Assembly (NCBI RefSeq): GCF_003591035.1
Contig: NZ_QYUO01000001.1
Location: forward strand, 3,100,001 to 3,164,000
From: Noviherbaspirillum saxi
Lineage (GTDB): Bacteria; Pseudomonadota; Gammaproteobacteria; Burkholderiales; Burkholderiaceae_D
Length of the DNA stretch: 64,000 nucleotides
Direction of reading: 5' to 3'
Shown: positions 40,890-50,787 of the stretch, piece by piece
Numbering within the stretch: the first letter of the stretch is position 1
Layout of the letters: every line of letters begins with the position of its first letter
Notes under the pieces: model-generated
Told to the model about the DNA's origin: nothing
Database searches by the model: none
What the model saw: only the letters and a program-made list of their open reading frames with translations
Position numbers and translations under genes: made by a program

Positions 40890-41654
40890 TTACTTGACTT
40901 CTTTCCAGTACGACGCGTTGAGGCGCCATGCCAGCAGGAGGAAGACGCCGAGGAACAAGAGAACAATTACGCCCAGACGCTTACGGGTGTTCTGTGCCGG
41001 CTCGCCCATCCACTCCAGGTAGGAAACCAGGTCCGCCGTTGCATTATCGAAGTCGAGCGCCGTCATCGTGCCCGGCTTGACTTGTTCGAAGCCGCTGAAC
41101 TTAGGCACGACCTTGCTTGCATCGTGCGGATCTTTCTCGTCGACGAACTTGACGTTACGCACACCCTGAAGTTCCCACATGGCGTGCGGCATGCCGACGT
41201 TGGGGAATACCAGGTTGTTCCAGCCGGTCGGACGGGTATCGTCCTTGTAGAAGGTGCGCAAATAGGTGTACAGCCAATCAGCACCGGAACCTTCACCAGA
41301 AGCCTTCGCCCTGGCAATCACCGACAGATCCGGCGGCACTGCACCGAACCAGGTCTTCGCGTCCTTGGGCGACAGCGAGACCGTCATCAGGTCGCCAACT
41401 TTTTCAGAAGTAAACAGCAGATTGTTCTGGATCTGCTCTTCTGTCAGGCCGATGTCCTTCAGACGGTTGTAACGCATAGCCGATGCCGAATGGCAATTCA
41501 GGCAGTAATTGACGAACAGCTTTGCGCCATTCTGCAGCGACGACAAGTCGCGTGTCCTGTCCGGCGCCTGGTCCAGAGGAAAGGTCGCCTCGCTGGCCAG
41601 CGTCAATGCGGGCGCCAGAGCCAAGACCGCAATCAGTTTTTTCAACAATTTCAT
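40890..41654 (-). CDS. petC: Cytochrome c1 of the bc1 complex
   Basis: 254 residues. The signal peptide ends near residue 20 (TLAS); the heme motif is CLNCH at 51-55; the axial Met lies in the MPHAMWELQG region; one C-terminal membrane anchor (RLGVIVLLFLGVFLLLAWRL) is followed by a short basic tail. It accepts electrons from the Rieske protein and passes them to soluble cytochrome c. It is the third gene of petABC, 24 bases after petB, and the operon ends at a terminator. Confidence 0.96.
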   Translation of the reverse strand: MKLLKKLIAVLALAPALTLASEATFPLDQAPDRTRDLSSLQNGAKLFVNYCLNCHSASAMRYNRLKDIGLTEEQIQNNLLFTSEKVGDLMTVSLSPKDAKTWFGAVPPDLSVIARAKASGEGSGADWLYTYLRTFYKDDTRPTGWNNLVFPNVGMPHAMWELQGVRNVKFVDEKDPHDASKVVPKFSGFEQVKPGTMTALDFDNATADLVSYLEWMGEPAQNTRKRLGVIVLLFLGVFLLLAWRLNASYWKEVK

Positions 41655-41678
41655 GGTTCTTATTTCCCTTTTTGCGGC

Positions 41679-43082
41679 TTAGTGGGGCTGGAACGTAATA
41701 CGATCAGGCACCGGGCTAAAGCGGCCCATTGTGCTCCACCATGGCATCAGCAAGAAGAAGCCGAAGTAGATGAACGTGCAGATCTGCGCAACCAGGGTGC
41801 CCACCGGTGTCGGAGCCTGCACACCGAGATAGCCGAGCGCAAGGAAAGCAATGCCGAATACCAGGTAGACATAGCCGTGCCATGTTGGACGGTAACGAAT
41901 CGATTTCGCCGGTGAATGATCGAACCATGGCAGACCCGCGAGGATCACCACCGATGCGCCCATCAGCACGACGCCCCAGAACTTTGCGTCGAATACGAAC
42001 ATTGCAATCACGATGACCGCGCCGATGACTGCAATCGCAGTCTTGATGGCGCCGGAAAGACGCGTCTTCAGCAGCACCAGCGCGACATAGGCAATCACAC
42101 CGGCGATCAATGCGTACATGAATTGCGAAGTCGTCGCACGCAGGATTGAATAGAAAGGTGTGAAATACCAGACCGGCGCAATGTGCGGCGGTGTCTTCAG
42201 CGGATCAGCCGGAATGAAGTTGTTGTACTCAAGGAAGTAACCGCCCATTTCCGGTGCGAAGAACACCACTGCCGTGAAGACGATCAGGAAGATGGCGGAA
42301 GCGAGGATGTCATGCACGGTGTAATACGGGTGGAAAGGAATGCCGTCCAGCGGCACGCCGTTCGCATCCTTGTTCTTCTTGATCTCGACGCCGTCCGGAT
42401 TGTTGGAACCGACTTCGTGCAATGCCACGATATGGCCGACCACGAGGCCGATCAGCACCAGCGGAATTGCGATCACGTGGAACGAGAAGAAGCGGTTCAG
42501 CGTTGCATCGGACACCACGTAGTCACCGCGGATCCAGAGCGACAGATCAGGACCGATGAAAGGAATCGCGCCAAACAGGTTGACGATCACCTGCGCGCCC
42601 CAATAGGACATCTGGCCCCATGGAAGCAGGTAGCCGAAGAAAGCCTCGGCCATCAGGCACAGGAATATGCCGACGCCGAACAGCCACAGCAACTCGCGCG
42701 GCTTGCGATAAGAACCGTACAGCAGGGCTTTCGTCATGTGCAGATAGACCACGACGAAGAAGGCCGAAGCGCCCGTCGAGTGCATGTAACGCACCAGCCA
42801 GCCCCAAGGCACATCGCGCATGATGTACTCGACGGAAGCGAACGCAAGGTTGGCATCCGGCTTGTAGTGCATGACGAGGAAAATACCGGTGACGATCTGG
42901 ATGACCAGGACCAGCAGGGCGAGCGAACCGAATGCGTACCAGAAGTTGAAGTTCTTCGGCGCATAGTATTCGGAGATATGGGCTTTCCAGGTCGACGACA
43001 GCGGGAAGCGTTCATCGATCCATGCCAACGCCTTGCCGGACGCCAGAACCGGCGTGCCGGTCGGTTTTTGTTGTGTCGCCAT
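41679..43082 (-). CDS. petB: Cytochrome b of the bc1 complex
   Basis: 467 residues, eight or nine membrane segments. The heme-ligating His pairs lie in WLVRYMHSTGASAFFVVVYLHM and FSFHVIAIPLVLIGLVVGHIVALHEVGS. The quinol-site PEW-like motif reads APVWYF (PVW in place of PEW). GAIPFIG is near 170. It holds the two b hemes and both quinone sites. It starts two bases after petA stops. Confidence 0.95.
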   Translation of the reverse strand: MATQQKPTGTPVLASGKALAWIDERFPLSSTWKAHISEYYAPKNFNFWYAFGSLALLVLVIQIVTGIFLVMHYKPDANLAFASVEYIMRDVPWGWLVRYMHSTGASAFFVVVYLHMTKALLYGSYRKPRELLWLFGVGIFLCLMAEAFFGYLLPWGQMSYWGAQVIVNLFGAIPFIGPDLSLWIRGDYVVSDATLNRFFSFHVIAIPLVLIGLVVGHIVALHEVGSNNPDGVEIKKNKDANGVPLDGIPFHPYYTVHDILASAIFLIVFTAVVFFAPEMGGYFLEYNNFIPADPLKTPPHIAPVWYFTPFYSILRATTSQFMYALIAGVIAYVALVLLKTRLSGAIKTAIAVIGAVIVIAMFVFDAKFWGVVLMGASVVILAGLPWFDHSPAKSIRYRPTWHGYVYLVFGIAFLALGYLGVQAPTPVGTLVAQICTFIYFGFFLLMPWWSTMGRFSPVPDRITFQPH

Positions 43083-43084
43083 GA

Positions 43085-43693
43085 TTATGCTTCGCCTTTC
43101 TCGTCTTTACCGATCACGAGTTTGGTATCGCCGACAAACATGTGCGGCGGCACTTGCAGGTTGTCCGGCGCGGGAACGTTCTTGTAGACGCGGCCCGCGA
43201 GGTCGAATGTAGAGCCATGGCAAGGGCAAAGGAAGCCGCCTTGCCAGTCGTCGGGCAGCGAAGGCTGCGGACCTGCTTGCAGCTTTGTCGTCGGCGAGCA
43301 GCCGAGATGCGAACAGATACCGACCGCAACCAGAATTTCCGGTTTGCGCGAACGGTATTCATTGCGGGCGTATTCGGGGGTTAATTCTTCGGGATTGCGT
43401 TCCGACTTGGGATCGGCAACCTGGCCATCGGTCTTCTTCAGCGATGCAACCATTTCCGGCGAACGCTTCAGGATCCACACCGGCTTGCCGCGCCATTCGA
43501 CCGTCTTCAGTTCACCAAGTGCTAGGTCGGCAATATCCACTTCTACCGGAGCGCCGGCGGCCTTAGCCCGCTCGGAAGGCTGGAAGGTGGACACAAAGGC
43601 CCCCGCCGTGGCCAGCCCAGCCACACCGCCCGCCGCACATGTCGCGACAAGCAAGCCACGTCGACCAGAGTCGACCTGCTTTTCGTTACTCAT
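43085..43693 (-). CDS. petA: Rieske iron-sulfur subunit of the bc1 complex
   Basis: 202 residues. The N-terminus has the twin-arginine RRGLLVATCA at 11-20 and one membrane segment. The [2Fe-2S] ligands are Cys127 and His129 in CSHLGC, and Cys156 and His159 in CPCHGS; Cys132 and Cys158 form the disulfide. As a Tat substrate it depends on TatABC, encoded at 47.8-49.5 kb. It is first in petABC. Confidence 0.96.
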   Translation of the reverse strand: MSNEKQVDSGRRGLLVATCAAGGVAGLATAGAFVSTFQPSERAKAAGAPVEVDIADLALGELKTVEWRGKPVWILKRSPEMVASLKKTDGQVADPKSERNPEELTPEYARNEYRSRKPEILVAVGICSHLGCSPTTKLQAGPQPSLPDDWQGGFLCPCHGSTFDLAGRVYKNVPAPDNLQVPPHMFVGDTKLVIGKDEKGEA

Positions 43694-43748
43694 ACCAACC
43701 CCAATCTTTGTAAATGCAAAATCTGTACGAAACTTCTAGCAACCTTAG

Positions 43749-43777
43749 ATTATAACGGACGCCGAATCCGATTTAAA
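43749..43777 (-). promoter_or_regulatory. Promoter of petABC
   Basis: On the minus strand: -35 TTTAAA (43772-43777), a 17-base spacer and a perfect -10 TATAAT (43749-43754), 56 bases before the petA ATG. Confidence 0.6.
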
Positions 43778-43940
43778 GGGAATAGCTTTTGCATTGCGCC
43801 ATTTCGAGGAACTTTTTTCTCGCGATCCTGCAGTATCAAAACTGCTGCTTCGGCATTCCGGAGTTTTCTGGAAGAATGTTGAAAACCCGTAGCGAGGCAA
43901 ACTCGCATTATGTTTTTTATAACAACTTCAAAGGACCATC

Positions 43941-44360
43941 ATGGGAATGATGCAGGAATTCAAAGCGTTTGCAATCAAGGGGAATGTGATCGATCTGGCT
44001 ATCGGCGTCATCATCGGCAGCGCGTTCGGCAAGATCGTCGATTCATTGGTGCAGGATGTGATCATGCCGGTGGTGGGGCGTATCTTCGGCGGACTCGATT
44101 TCTCCAATTATTATTTGCCGCTCGACGGGCAAGGCATGACCATGACGCTGGCGGAAGCGAAAAAGGTCGGGCCGGTGCTGGCCTATGGCAGTTTCATCAC
44201 GATCCTGCTCAACTTCATCCTCCTTGCCTTCATCATTTTCCAGATGGTCCGCCTTGTGAACAAGGCCAGGCGCAAGGAGTCGGAGGTCGCACCGGCACCT
44301 GCAGTGACACCCGAAGATATCGTTCTTCTGCGCGAAATCCGCGATTCGCTGAAAAGATAG
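43941..44360 (+). CDS. mscL: Large-conductance mechanosensitive channel
   Basis: 139 residues, normal for MscL. The N-terminal [33 protein letters not shown] contains the first membrane helix; the second is [19 protein letters not shown] near 92-110; the C-terminal bundle helix is [16 protein letters not shown]. It releases solutes on osmotic down-shock. It is a single gene, with AAGGACC before the ATG. Confidence 0.96.
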   Translation: MGMMQEFKAFAIKGNVIDLAIGVIIGSAFGKIVDSLVQDVIMPVVGRIFGGLDFSNYYLPLDGQGMTMTLAEAKKVGPVLAYGSFITILLNFILLAFIIFQMVRLVNKARRKESEVAPAPAVTPEDIVLLREIRDSLKR

Positions 44361-44377
44361 GCTGCTTATTGCCGCGC

Positions 44378-45076
44378 TTATTTCCGCAAGCGCGGCTGAC
44401 CCAACTGCAACAGGCCGCGACGGTGGGCTTCAAAGACGGCCTCGCCGCGCGAATGCACGGCGAGCTTGCCGTAGATGTTTTTGATATGCGTCTGCACGGT
44501 GCCGACCGACACCGATAAAAGCTTGGCAACTTCGCCGTAGCTGTCGCCCTGTGCAATCAGATCAAGAATCGCCGATTCGCGCTTGGTCAGGCTGGCCGAG
44601 GCCTCCTGCTCCGCGGCGATCGCCGGTTTCTTCACATCGCGTACCTTGGCCAGCACCATGCGCGCAATCGCCGGACTCATTGGCGCACCACCTGAACGCA
44701 GGTCGAGTACGGCCCGCGCGATATCTGTCTTGCCCGCCGTCTTGAGGACGTATCCCGATGCGCCAGCCTCGATGCAAGCAAGTACATTGGCTTCGTCGCT
44801 GGACATCGTGACCACCATGATATCGGCACCCGGATGCCGGTTTGCACATGCGTGAATGATTTCCAGCCCTGAGCCGTCGGGCAATCCGAGATCCGTCATC
44901 AGCACATCCGGCGCACTGGTCTCGAGCCAGGACAGTGCCGGTTTGACACTGTCGAAGGCTGCAAGCAATTTCAGCTGCGGCTCCGATTCGATTGCCAGGC
45001 ACAATGCTTTTCGCGTTACCGCGTCGTCTTCGACGATCAATACGCCGATCGCGTCGCGCGATGTTTCTTCGACCAT
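44378..45076 (-). CDS. NarL/FixJ-type response regulator
   Basis: 232 residues. The receiver has the acidic pair in VEDD (16-18), the phosphoacceptor Asp62 in LMTDLGLPDG, and Lys in YVLKTAG. The C-terminal LuxR helix-turn-helix is ESAILDLIAQGDSYGEVAKLLSVSVGTVQTHIKNIYGKL. GAGGAAAG precedes the ATG at 45076. No histidine kinase is adjacent, so its signal and targets are unknown. Confidence 0.88.
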   Translation of the reverse strand: MVEETSRDAIGVLIVEDDAVTRKALCLAIESEPQLKLLAAFDSVKPALSWLETSAPDVLMTDLGLPDGSGLEIIHACANRHPGADIMVVTMSSDEANVLACIEAGASGYVLKTAGKTDIARAVLDLRSGGAPMSPAIARMVLAKVRDVKKPAIAAEQEASASLTKRESAILDLIAQGDSYGEVAKLLSVSVGTVQTHIKNIYGKLAVHSRGEAVFEAHRRGLLQLGQPRLRK

Positions 45077-45150
45077 AATTCTTTCCTCACCTGCCGTAAT
45101 CATACCCTTAACTTAACCAGGGGAAATGACCGACTATCGGTTTATCCGAT

Positions 45151-45918
45151 TCAAACGGGATTATCGATATCAATGAAGCTGTGTTCAATGCCGAAGTGAT
45201 CGGCGAGATGGGTGCCCAGCGCCTGAATTCCATACCGCTCGGTCGCGTGGTGACCGCATGCCAGATAGGCAACTCCGCTTTCGCGCGCCAGATGCACGGT
45301 GGGCTCGGAAACTTCGCCACTTAGATACACACTCGCCCCGGCAGTGATGGCATTGTCCAGCATGCCGTGTGCTGCCCCGGTGCACCATGCAATACGCCCC
45401 AGGCTTTGATTCGGATCCCCGATCAACAGAGGCGTGCGTCCGAGTCTTGCCTCCACTTCGCGCGCGAGGTCGCCGACGGTTTTCAGATGTGACTCCTGCG
45501 CATGGCCAAGCCAGCCGATATCATCGTCTCCAAACCGGCCATCTGCGGTCAGTCCAAGACGCATTGCCAGTTGTATGTTGTTGCCGAGCTCGCGGTGCAT
45601 ATCGAGCGGCAAGTGATACCCGAACAGATTGATATCTTGGGTTAACAGCAGCTTCAGGCGCTTGTGCTTGGGGCCAATGACCCGTGCATCCTCGCCGCGC
45701 CAGAAGTAGCCGTGATGCACGATGATCGCATCTGCATTGCGAGCGGCGGCGGCTTCAAGCAGGGCAAGGCTGGCGGTGACGCCCGATACCAGCCGGTGTA
45801 TTTCCTGACATCCTTCAACCTGTAACCCGTTTGGGCAATAGTCGCGAAACCGGTTAATATCGAGCGTTTGCTCCAGATATTTTGCGAGCTCGTCCCTGTT
45901 TACTGATCCACGCTTCAT
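45151..45918 (-). CDS. NIF3 family dinuclear metal-centre protein
   Basis: 255 residues of the NIF3/YbgI family. Metal-binding motifs are [10 protein letters not shown] near 66-75 and [12 protein letters not shown] near 217-228; [11 protein letters not shown] is at 25-35. Members form hexameric rings with two metals per subunit; suggested roles include GTP cyclohydrolase-like activity, not proven. The ATG at 45918 follows AAGG; the GTG at 45924 is an alternative. The start lies 12 bases from that of the divergent protease gene. Confidence 0.85.
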   Translation of the reverse strand: MKRGSVNRDELAKYLEQTLDINRFRDYCPNGLQVEGCQEIHRLVSGVTASLALLEAAAARNADAIIVHHGYFWRGEDARVIGPKHKRLKLLLTQDINLFGYHLPLDMHRELGNNIQLAMRLGLTADGRFGDDDIGWLGHAQESHLKTVGDLAREVEARLGRTPLLIGDPNQSLGRIAWCTGAAHGMLDNAITAGASVYLSGEVSEPTVHLARESGVAYLACGHHATERYGIQALGTHLADHFGIEHSFIDIDNPV

Positions 45919-45930
45919 TCTCACCTTCCT

Positions 45931-47097
45931 ATGCGACGCCTCTGGTTATTGTTTGCGCAAACCGTCACTGTCGGTTTGGCTATCTGGTTCATTGTAGCGA
46001 GCCTGAAGCCCGAGTGGGCAGGCACGCTGCTCGGCGCAAGTCGCAACGCAAGAATTGCAGCGACCTCGGTGCCGATTCTGGAAGCGCCGTCCAATACGCC
46101 TGCCATACAAGGTTCTTACCGCGATGCGGCCAGGCTCGCGATGCCGGCCGTCGTCAATATCTTTACCACCAAAGGCACGGGGCAGCCAAAGACCCCGTTC
46201 ACGGAAGACCCGCTGTTTCGCCGCTTCTTTGGCGACCAGCCGGACGATCGCCAGTTCAGTCTCGGCTCGGGTGTCGTGATCAGCCCGGAAGGCTATGTCC
46301 TCACCAATAATCATGTGATCGAAACGGCCGACGAGATTGAGGTCGCGCTCGCCGATGGACGCAAGGCCGTGGCCAAGATCGTCGGAACGGATCCTGAAAC
46401 CGACCTGGCGGTCGTGAAAATCGATTTGCAAAACCTGCCGGCGATTACGCTGGGCAATGCCGATCTGGCCAAGGTCGGCGATGTGGTGCTGGCCATTGGG
46501 AACCCTTTCGGCGTCGGTCAGACCGTCACCATGGGCATCATTTCCGCACTTGGGCGAAACCACCTCGGCATCAACACGTTTGAAAACTTTATCCAGACCG
46601 ATGCGGCGATCAATCCCGGCAACTCGGGAGGTGCGCTGATCGATGCGAACGGCAATCTGCTGGGTATCAATACTGCGATTTATTCGCGCAGCGGCGGCTC
46701 GCTCGGAATCGGTTTTGCGATTCCAGTGACCACCGTCAAGGATGTGATGGAATCGATCATTGCCACCGGACAAAAAGTGCGCGGCTGGATCGGCGTCGAA
46801 CCGCAAGACATTACGCCGGAACTGGCCGAAAGTTTCAACCTCACGCGCAAGTCAGGTGCGATCATCGCGGGCGTCTTGAAAGGCGGTCCAGCCGACAAGG
46901 CAGGTATCCGCCCGGGTGACATTCTCGTGGCGATCGAAGGCAAGCCGATCACTGACACTACCGACATGCTCAATCTGATCGCACAGCTTACGCCGGGCAA
47001 CAAGGCGAAAATGACGGTATTGCGCAAAACGCAGGAATCCACCATCGATGTGGTCGTCGGCAAACGTCCGAAGCCGCGGCGCGAAGAACAGGAATAA
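45931..47097 (+). CDS. DegS/AlgW-like periplasmic serine protease
   Basis: 388 residues. One N-terminal membrane anchor (about 7-25) precedes a trypsin-like domain with His128 (NNHVIE), Asp158 (ETDLAVV) and Ser232 (NPGNSGGAL), followed by a single PDZ domain (about 275-375, [18 protein letters not shown]). An anchored HtrA with one PDZ is the DegS arrangement, the protease that starts RseA cleavage in the sigma-E envelope response. DegQ-type function is possible. No clear ribosome site is seen before the ATG. Confidence 0.88.
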   Translation: MRRLWLLFAQTVTVGLAIWFIVASLKPEWAGTLLGASRNARIAATSVPILEAPSNTPAIQGSYRDAARLAMPAVVNIFTTKGTGQPKTPFTEDPLFRRFFGDQPDDRQFSLGSGVVISPEGYVLTNNHVIETADEIEVALADGRKAVAKIVGTDPETDLAVVKIDLQNLPAITLGNADLAKVGDVVLAIGNPFGVGQTVTMGIISALGRNHLGINTFENFIQTDAAINPGNSGGALIDANGNLLGINTAIYSRSGGSLGIGFAIPVTTVKDVMESIIATGQKVRGWIGVEPQDITPELAESFNLTRKSGAIIAGVLKGGPADKAGIRPGDILVAIEGKPITDTTDMLNLIAQLTPGNKAKMTVLRKTQESTIDVVVGKRPKPRREEQE

Positions 47098-47124
47098 ATA
47101 ATCCATTCGGGAGTCTTGCAGCTC

Positions 47125-47796
47125 ATGCATACACGCGATCTCATTCAATACCTGGGCGAACTGGCCGAGAACAACAACCGCGCCTGGTTTGTGATGAACA
47201 AACCGCGCTATGACATTTTGCGTGCCGAGTTTCTGGAACTGGTCACTGGGCTGATCCCGCAGATTGTCAAATTCGATCCGGCAGTGGCCGGCTGCAACCC
47301 CAAGAAGGCATTGTTCCGGATTAATCGCGACATGCGCTTCTCGAAAGACAAGAGCCCCTACAAGACAACGTTTTCCGCTGCAATCACTGCAAGCGGCCTG
47401 AAAAAACCGAGCCAGGGCGGAGGTCCCGCTTACTACTTTCATATCGATGCACAGGGCACGCTATTGGTAGCCGGCGGCGAATACATGCCGCCAGCCGAGC
47501 GCTTGCGCATGATCCGGCAACATGTCGTCGACGACGCTGCTGGCTTTACCAAGGTATTGCGCAATAAGCGCCTGAAGGAAAGCTATGACGATCTGCAGGA
47601 TGAAGGCAAGCTGGTGCGCCCGCCAAAAGGCTTCGACGCCGATGCGCCGCACATCGAATACGTGAAGCACAAGAGCTTTATCGTCTGGAAAGAGACCAGC
47701 CTGAAGAAAAAGATTCCAGCCGATCTGGGCAAGGAATTGGCCGCTGGCTTCAAGGATGCCTATCCGTTGGTAGCCTGGTTGAGGGAAGCGAAATAA
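47125..47796 (+). CDS. DUF2461 (TIGR02453) family protein
   Basis: 223 residues with the family segments ENNNRAWFVMNKPRYD (near 14-29), FRINRDMRFSKDKSPYKTTFSAAI near 70-93, and YYFHIDAQGTLLVAGGEYMP. The family occurs in bacteria and fungi and has no established function. The ATG at 47125 has GGGAG eleven bases upstream. It lies 27 bases after the protease gene and may be in the same transcript. Confidence 0.85.
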   Translation: MHTRDLIQYLGELAENNNRAWFVMNKPRYDILRAEFLELVTGLIPQIVKFDPAVAGCNPKKALFRINRDMRFSKDKSPYKTTFSAAITASGLKKPSQGGGPAYYFHIDAQGTLLVAGGEYMPPAERLRMIRQHVVDDAAGFTKVLRNKRLKESYDDLQDEGKLVRPPKGFDADAPHIEYVKHKSFIVWKETSLKKKIPADLGKELAAGFKDAYPLVAWLREAK

Positions 47797-47841
47797 AGCT
47801 TACGCCGAGACAATCCAGTTCACGGCATTCACCCGGCGCAC

Positions 47842-48600
47842 CTATACCGCTTCTTCCGGCGCTTGGGTCGCCCGCGCAAACATGGGTGCAATAATCAGCC
47901 CGACTTCATACAACAAGCAAAGCGGAATCGCCAGCAAGAGTTGACTCATGACGTCGGGCGGCGTCACGACGGCAGCAATCACGAAAGCACCGACAATCAC
48001 GTAGGGTCTGATTTCTTTTAACTTTTCTACCGTCACCAAGCCCATCCGCACCAGCACGATCACGACAATAGGCACCTCGAAGGTCAGACCAAAGGCAATG
48101 AACATCGTCATCACGAAACCGAAATAGCTTTCGATATCCGGCGCTACCGAAATCGATGCAGGCGCAAATTCGTTGATGAACTTGAAGATTACGCCGAATA
48201 CGAAGAAATAACAGAATGCGACACCGACGATGAACAGGACCGACGACGAAATCACGAGCGGTGCGATCAGCTTCTTTTCATGGGTGTACAAGCCGGGAGC
48301 AATGAAGGCCCAAGCCTGATACAGCACGACAGGAAGCGCAATCAGGAAAGCCACCAGCAAGGTGACCTTGACCGGAATCAGGAAAGGACTGATGACACCG
48401 GTCGCAATCATTTTGCTGCCCTCCGGCAGCGCCAGCATCATCGGCATGGCTAGCCAATCGTAGATGGTGCCAGCCCAAGGCATCAGGCAAAGGAAAACGA
48501 TGATGATGGCAATCGATGCCTTCATCACGCGATTGCGCAGTTCTACCAAATGCGAAATGAAGGTATCGCCGGCAGCGTTGGAATTTTGGTCGTCGCTCAT
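47842..48600 (-). CDS. tatC: Sec-independent translocase subunit TatC
   Basis: 252 residues with six membrane segments. TatC features: FISHLVELRNRVMKA at 14-28 with the conserved Glu, the first periplasmic loop and YQAWAFIAPGLYTHEKK near 94-110. TatC recognises twin-arginine signals. It is last in the long minus-strand run. A 124-base gap separates it from tatB. Confidence 0.95.
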   Translation of the reverse strand: MSDDQNSNAAGDTFISHLVELRNRVMKASIAIIIVFLCLMPWAGTIYDWLAMPMMLALPEGSKMIATGVISPFLIPVKVTLLVAFLIALPVVLYQAWAFIAPGLYTHEKKLIAPLVISSSVLFIVGVAFCYFFVFGVIFKFINEFAPASISVAPDIESYFGFVMTMFIAFGLTFEVPIVVIVLVRMGLVTVEKLKEIRPYVIVGAFVIAAVVTPPDVMSQLLLAIPLCLLYEVGLIIAPMFARATQAPEEAV

Positions 48601-48724
48601 ACGGAAGTGTTGCCGATACCGATTGTTGCAGTCGTTTTTAGCCGAAAGGCGGCTTGCGGTTGTCCGGCCATGGTGTCAACACATGAGCTTGCGCCGGAAA
48701 AAATGATGTGCATTGACGCCTGCT

Positions 48725-49207
48725 TCAGGAATGAAATGAACCGGCGCTCTTGCCAGCGGCTGGGCGAAATTTGGCCACCCTTGCCGCGCCGGAAATCACG
48801 CGGGTACGATGGCCGTTCTGCTTCTTGTACCAGGACGGGATTGCCGATGTGCGCGCCAGTTTCTTCCTGCGGAAGTCTTTGGCCTTTACATTGATCTGGT
48901 CAGGTGTTGGCGGATCTTGCAAAGGATTGGACAGGGCTTCCTGCACTTCGGTTTGCAATTCCGCGACATTCTGCGCAATGGTCTGCTCGACGCTGCTCGC
49001 CGCCTCCTGCATGTCCTTTTGCATCTTGCGCAGCTCTTCGAGTTCGATCTCGCGGCTGACTTCCGACTTCACGTCGTTGATGTAACGCTGCGCGCGGCCG
49101 AATAGCGTTCCGGCCATGCGCGCAACCTTGGGCAGGCGCTCGGGGCCGATAACGACCAGCGCCACGACACTGATCAGTGCAATTTTGGTGAGACCGAGAT
49201 CAATCAT
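48725..49207 (-). CDS. tatB: Sec-independent translocase subunit TatB
   Basis: 160 residues. The N-terminal helix with Glu is MIDLGLTKIALISVVALVVIGPERLPKVAR, then an amphipathic helix and a long polar tail. The ERLP motif distinguishes TatB from TatA. It sits with TatC in the signal receptor complex. It lies 72 bases after tatA. Confidence 0.93.
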   Translation of the reverse strand: MIDLGLTKIALISVVALVVIGPERLPKVARMAGTLFGRAQRYINDVKSEVSREIELEELRKMQKDMQEAASSVEQTIAQNVAELQTEVQEALSNPLQDPPTPDQINVKAKDFRRKKLARTSAIPSWYKKQNGHRTRVISGAARVAKFRPAAGKSAGSFHS

Positions 49208-49279
49208 GATTGGACGGGTACAGGAGGGACGCGTGCAGGGCTAAACGCGCTGCACGTTGTTTCCTTGCCTGGACCGCTA

Positions 49280-49486
49280 TCAGCTTTTCTTTTCCTTGGC
49301 ATCGACGTCGATCGTCGATTTGTCGGCAGCGGTTGCTGTCTTGTCTTCGTCACCCTTGACGCCGTCCTTGAAGCCCTTGACTGCCTTGCCGAGATCGGAG
49401 CCGACATTGCCAAGCTTCTTGGTGCCAAAGATCAACATGACAACCACCAGCACGATCAGCCAGTGCCAGATGCTAAATGAACCCAT
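49280..49486 (-). CDS. tatA: Sec-independent translocase subunit TatA
   Basis: 68 residues: [25 protein letters not shown], with the FGTKKL hinge, then the amphipathic helix [11 protein letters not shown] and a charged tail. TatA forms the pore oligomers. It follows hinT by 59 bases. Confidence 0.94.
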   Translation of the reverse strand: MGSFSIWHWLIVLVVVMLIFGTKKLGNVGSDLGKAVKGFKDGVKGDEDKTATAADKSTIDVDAKEKKS

Positions 49487-49545
49487 TACTTTCTCCTAAG
49501 TGGACGCATGCGTCCCTGAATCAACTATTGCCGGCAAGATTCCGG

Positions 49546-49914
49546 TTATCGCAGGCCGCGCCAGGGACGGGGTCCGCCGATCACATGCAGATGAAGATGG
49601 TACACCTCTTGCCCGCCATCCGGTCCGGTATTGAACAGCGTCTTGAATCCTCCGCTGCCCACTCCTTCCGCCTCTGCATAACCACAGCCCTGTTCCTGCG
49701 CCAGCTTCGGCGCCAGCAACATCATTTTACTCAACAAAGCGCCATGGCTTTCGTTGCAGTCCGCCAGTGTAGCAATATGTTGTTTCGGGACAATTAAAAA
49801 ATGCACGGGCGCAGCAGGATTGGTGTCATTAAACGCAATGACATCGTCGTCCTCGTAGACAGCTTTCGTCGGAATCTGTTTCGCGGCAATCTTGCAGAAG
49901 ATGCAGTCTGTCAT
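49546..49914 (-). CDS. hinT: HIT-family nucleotide hydrolase (HinT)
   Basis: 122 residues with the histidine triad HLHLHVIGG near 99-107 and the N-terminal CIFCKI metal-like motif, typical of HinT purine-nucleoside phosphoramidases. Position between hisE and tatA is conserved in betaproteobacteria. It follows hisE by 39 bases. Confidence 0.93.
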   Translation of the reverse strand: MTDCIFCKIAAKQIPTKAVYEDDDVIAFNDTNPAAPVHFLIVPKQHIATLADCNESHGALLSKMMLLAPKLAQEQGCGYAEAEGVGSGGFKTLFNTGPDGGQEVYHLHLHVIGGPRPWRGLR

Positions 49915-49953
49915 GGAATGTCCTGAAGAAATACGGCGTTGATAAAGATAGGG

Positions 49954-50289
49954 CTATTGGCGACTGGCTTTTTCTTCGATGCCCGAAAGGCCTTCGCGCC
50001 GGGCCAGTTCATCGAGCACATCTTGCGGCGTCAGGTCGAACTGAGCAAGCATCACCATCGAGTGAAACCAGAGGTCGGCGCATTCATACAGCACCTTGGA
50101 TTTGTCGCCGCTGACGCGCGCGTCTTTTGCCGCCATCACGGTTTCCGTGGCCTCTTCGCCTATCTTTTTGAGAATCGCATCGTCGCCTTTGGCGAACAGA
50201 CGCGCGACATAGGATTTGTCGGGATCGCCGCCATTGGCAAGCTTGCGCGATTCGATCACGGCGGCAAGGCGTTTCAGGGTTTCACTCAT
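49954..50289 (-). CDS. hisE: Phosphoribosyl-ATP pyrophosphatase
   Basis: 111 residues from ATG 50289. It contains the MazG-like metal-binding [12 protein letters not shown] and the downstream [10 protein letters not shown], the HisE pattern. It hydrolyses PR-ATP to PR-AMP, the second step of histidine synthesis. HisE and HisI are separate here, unlike the fused enterobacterial enzyme. A longer frame upstream has no ribosome site. Confidence 0.93.
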   Translation of the reverse strand: MSETLKRLAAVIESRKLANGGDPDKSYVARLFAKGDDAILKKIGEEATETVMAAKDARVSGDKSKVLYECADLWFHSMVMLAQFDLTPQDVLDELARREGLSGIEEKASRQ

Positions 50290-50382
50290 CGGCTGGGGCG
50301 GCGCCTGCCTGATCGGCCAGCGCCTGCTTTCTAAGATCATGTCACGGCACGCTCGCTGGCGTCGCCGCGCAAATGGGTTGGG

Positions 50383-50787
50383 TTATTTGTAAATACTTTC
50401 AGGGTCTTTCAGCACCGGGTCGACGGCTTGCCAGTCACCGCTTTTCATATCGCCTTCAAACTGCTGGAAAAAGCAGGAATGACGGCCGGTATGGCAGGCA
50501 ATACGGCCTAGCTGTTCAACCTTGAGCAAGACCACATCTTCATCACAGTCGAGACGGATTTCATGCACCTTCTGGATATGCCCCGATTCCTCGCCCTTGT
50601 GCCACAGCTTTTTGCGGGAGCGGCTCCAGTACACGGCTTCGCCAAGTTCGACTGTCTTGGCCAGCGCATCGCGGTTCATCCAGGCAAACATCAGTACATC
50701 ATTGCTGCCGACTTCCTGCGCGATCACAGGCACGAGACCATGCTCGTCCCACTTTACCTTGTTCAGCCATTTTGCGCCGGCGCTCAT
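50383..50787 (-). CDS. hisI: Phosphoribosyl-AMP cyclohydrolase
   Basis: 134 residues with the zinc and magnesium motifs [13 protein letters not shown] and [11 protein letters not shown] and the [10 protein letters not shown] segment. It opens the purine ring of PR-AMP, step three of histidine synthesis. It overlaps hisF by four bases (ATGA). Confidence 0.95.
   Translation of the reverse strand: MSAGAKWLNKVKWDEHGLVPVIAQEVGSNDVLMFAWMNRDALAKTVELGEAVYWSRSRKKLWHKGEESGHIQKVHEIRLDCDEDVVLLKVEQLGRIACHTGRHSCFFQQFEGDMKSGDWQAVDPVLKDPESIYK

Noticed and set aside
43910-44518. A 202-codon frame overlapping mscL in another phase
   Set aside because: MscL is intact in the other frame with both helices; this frame's product is not protein-like.
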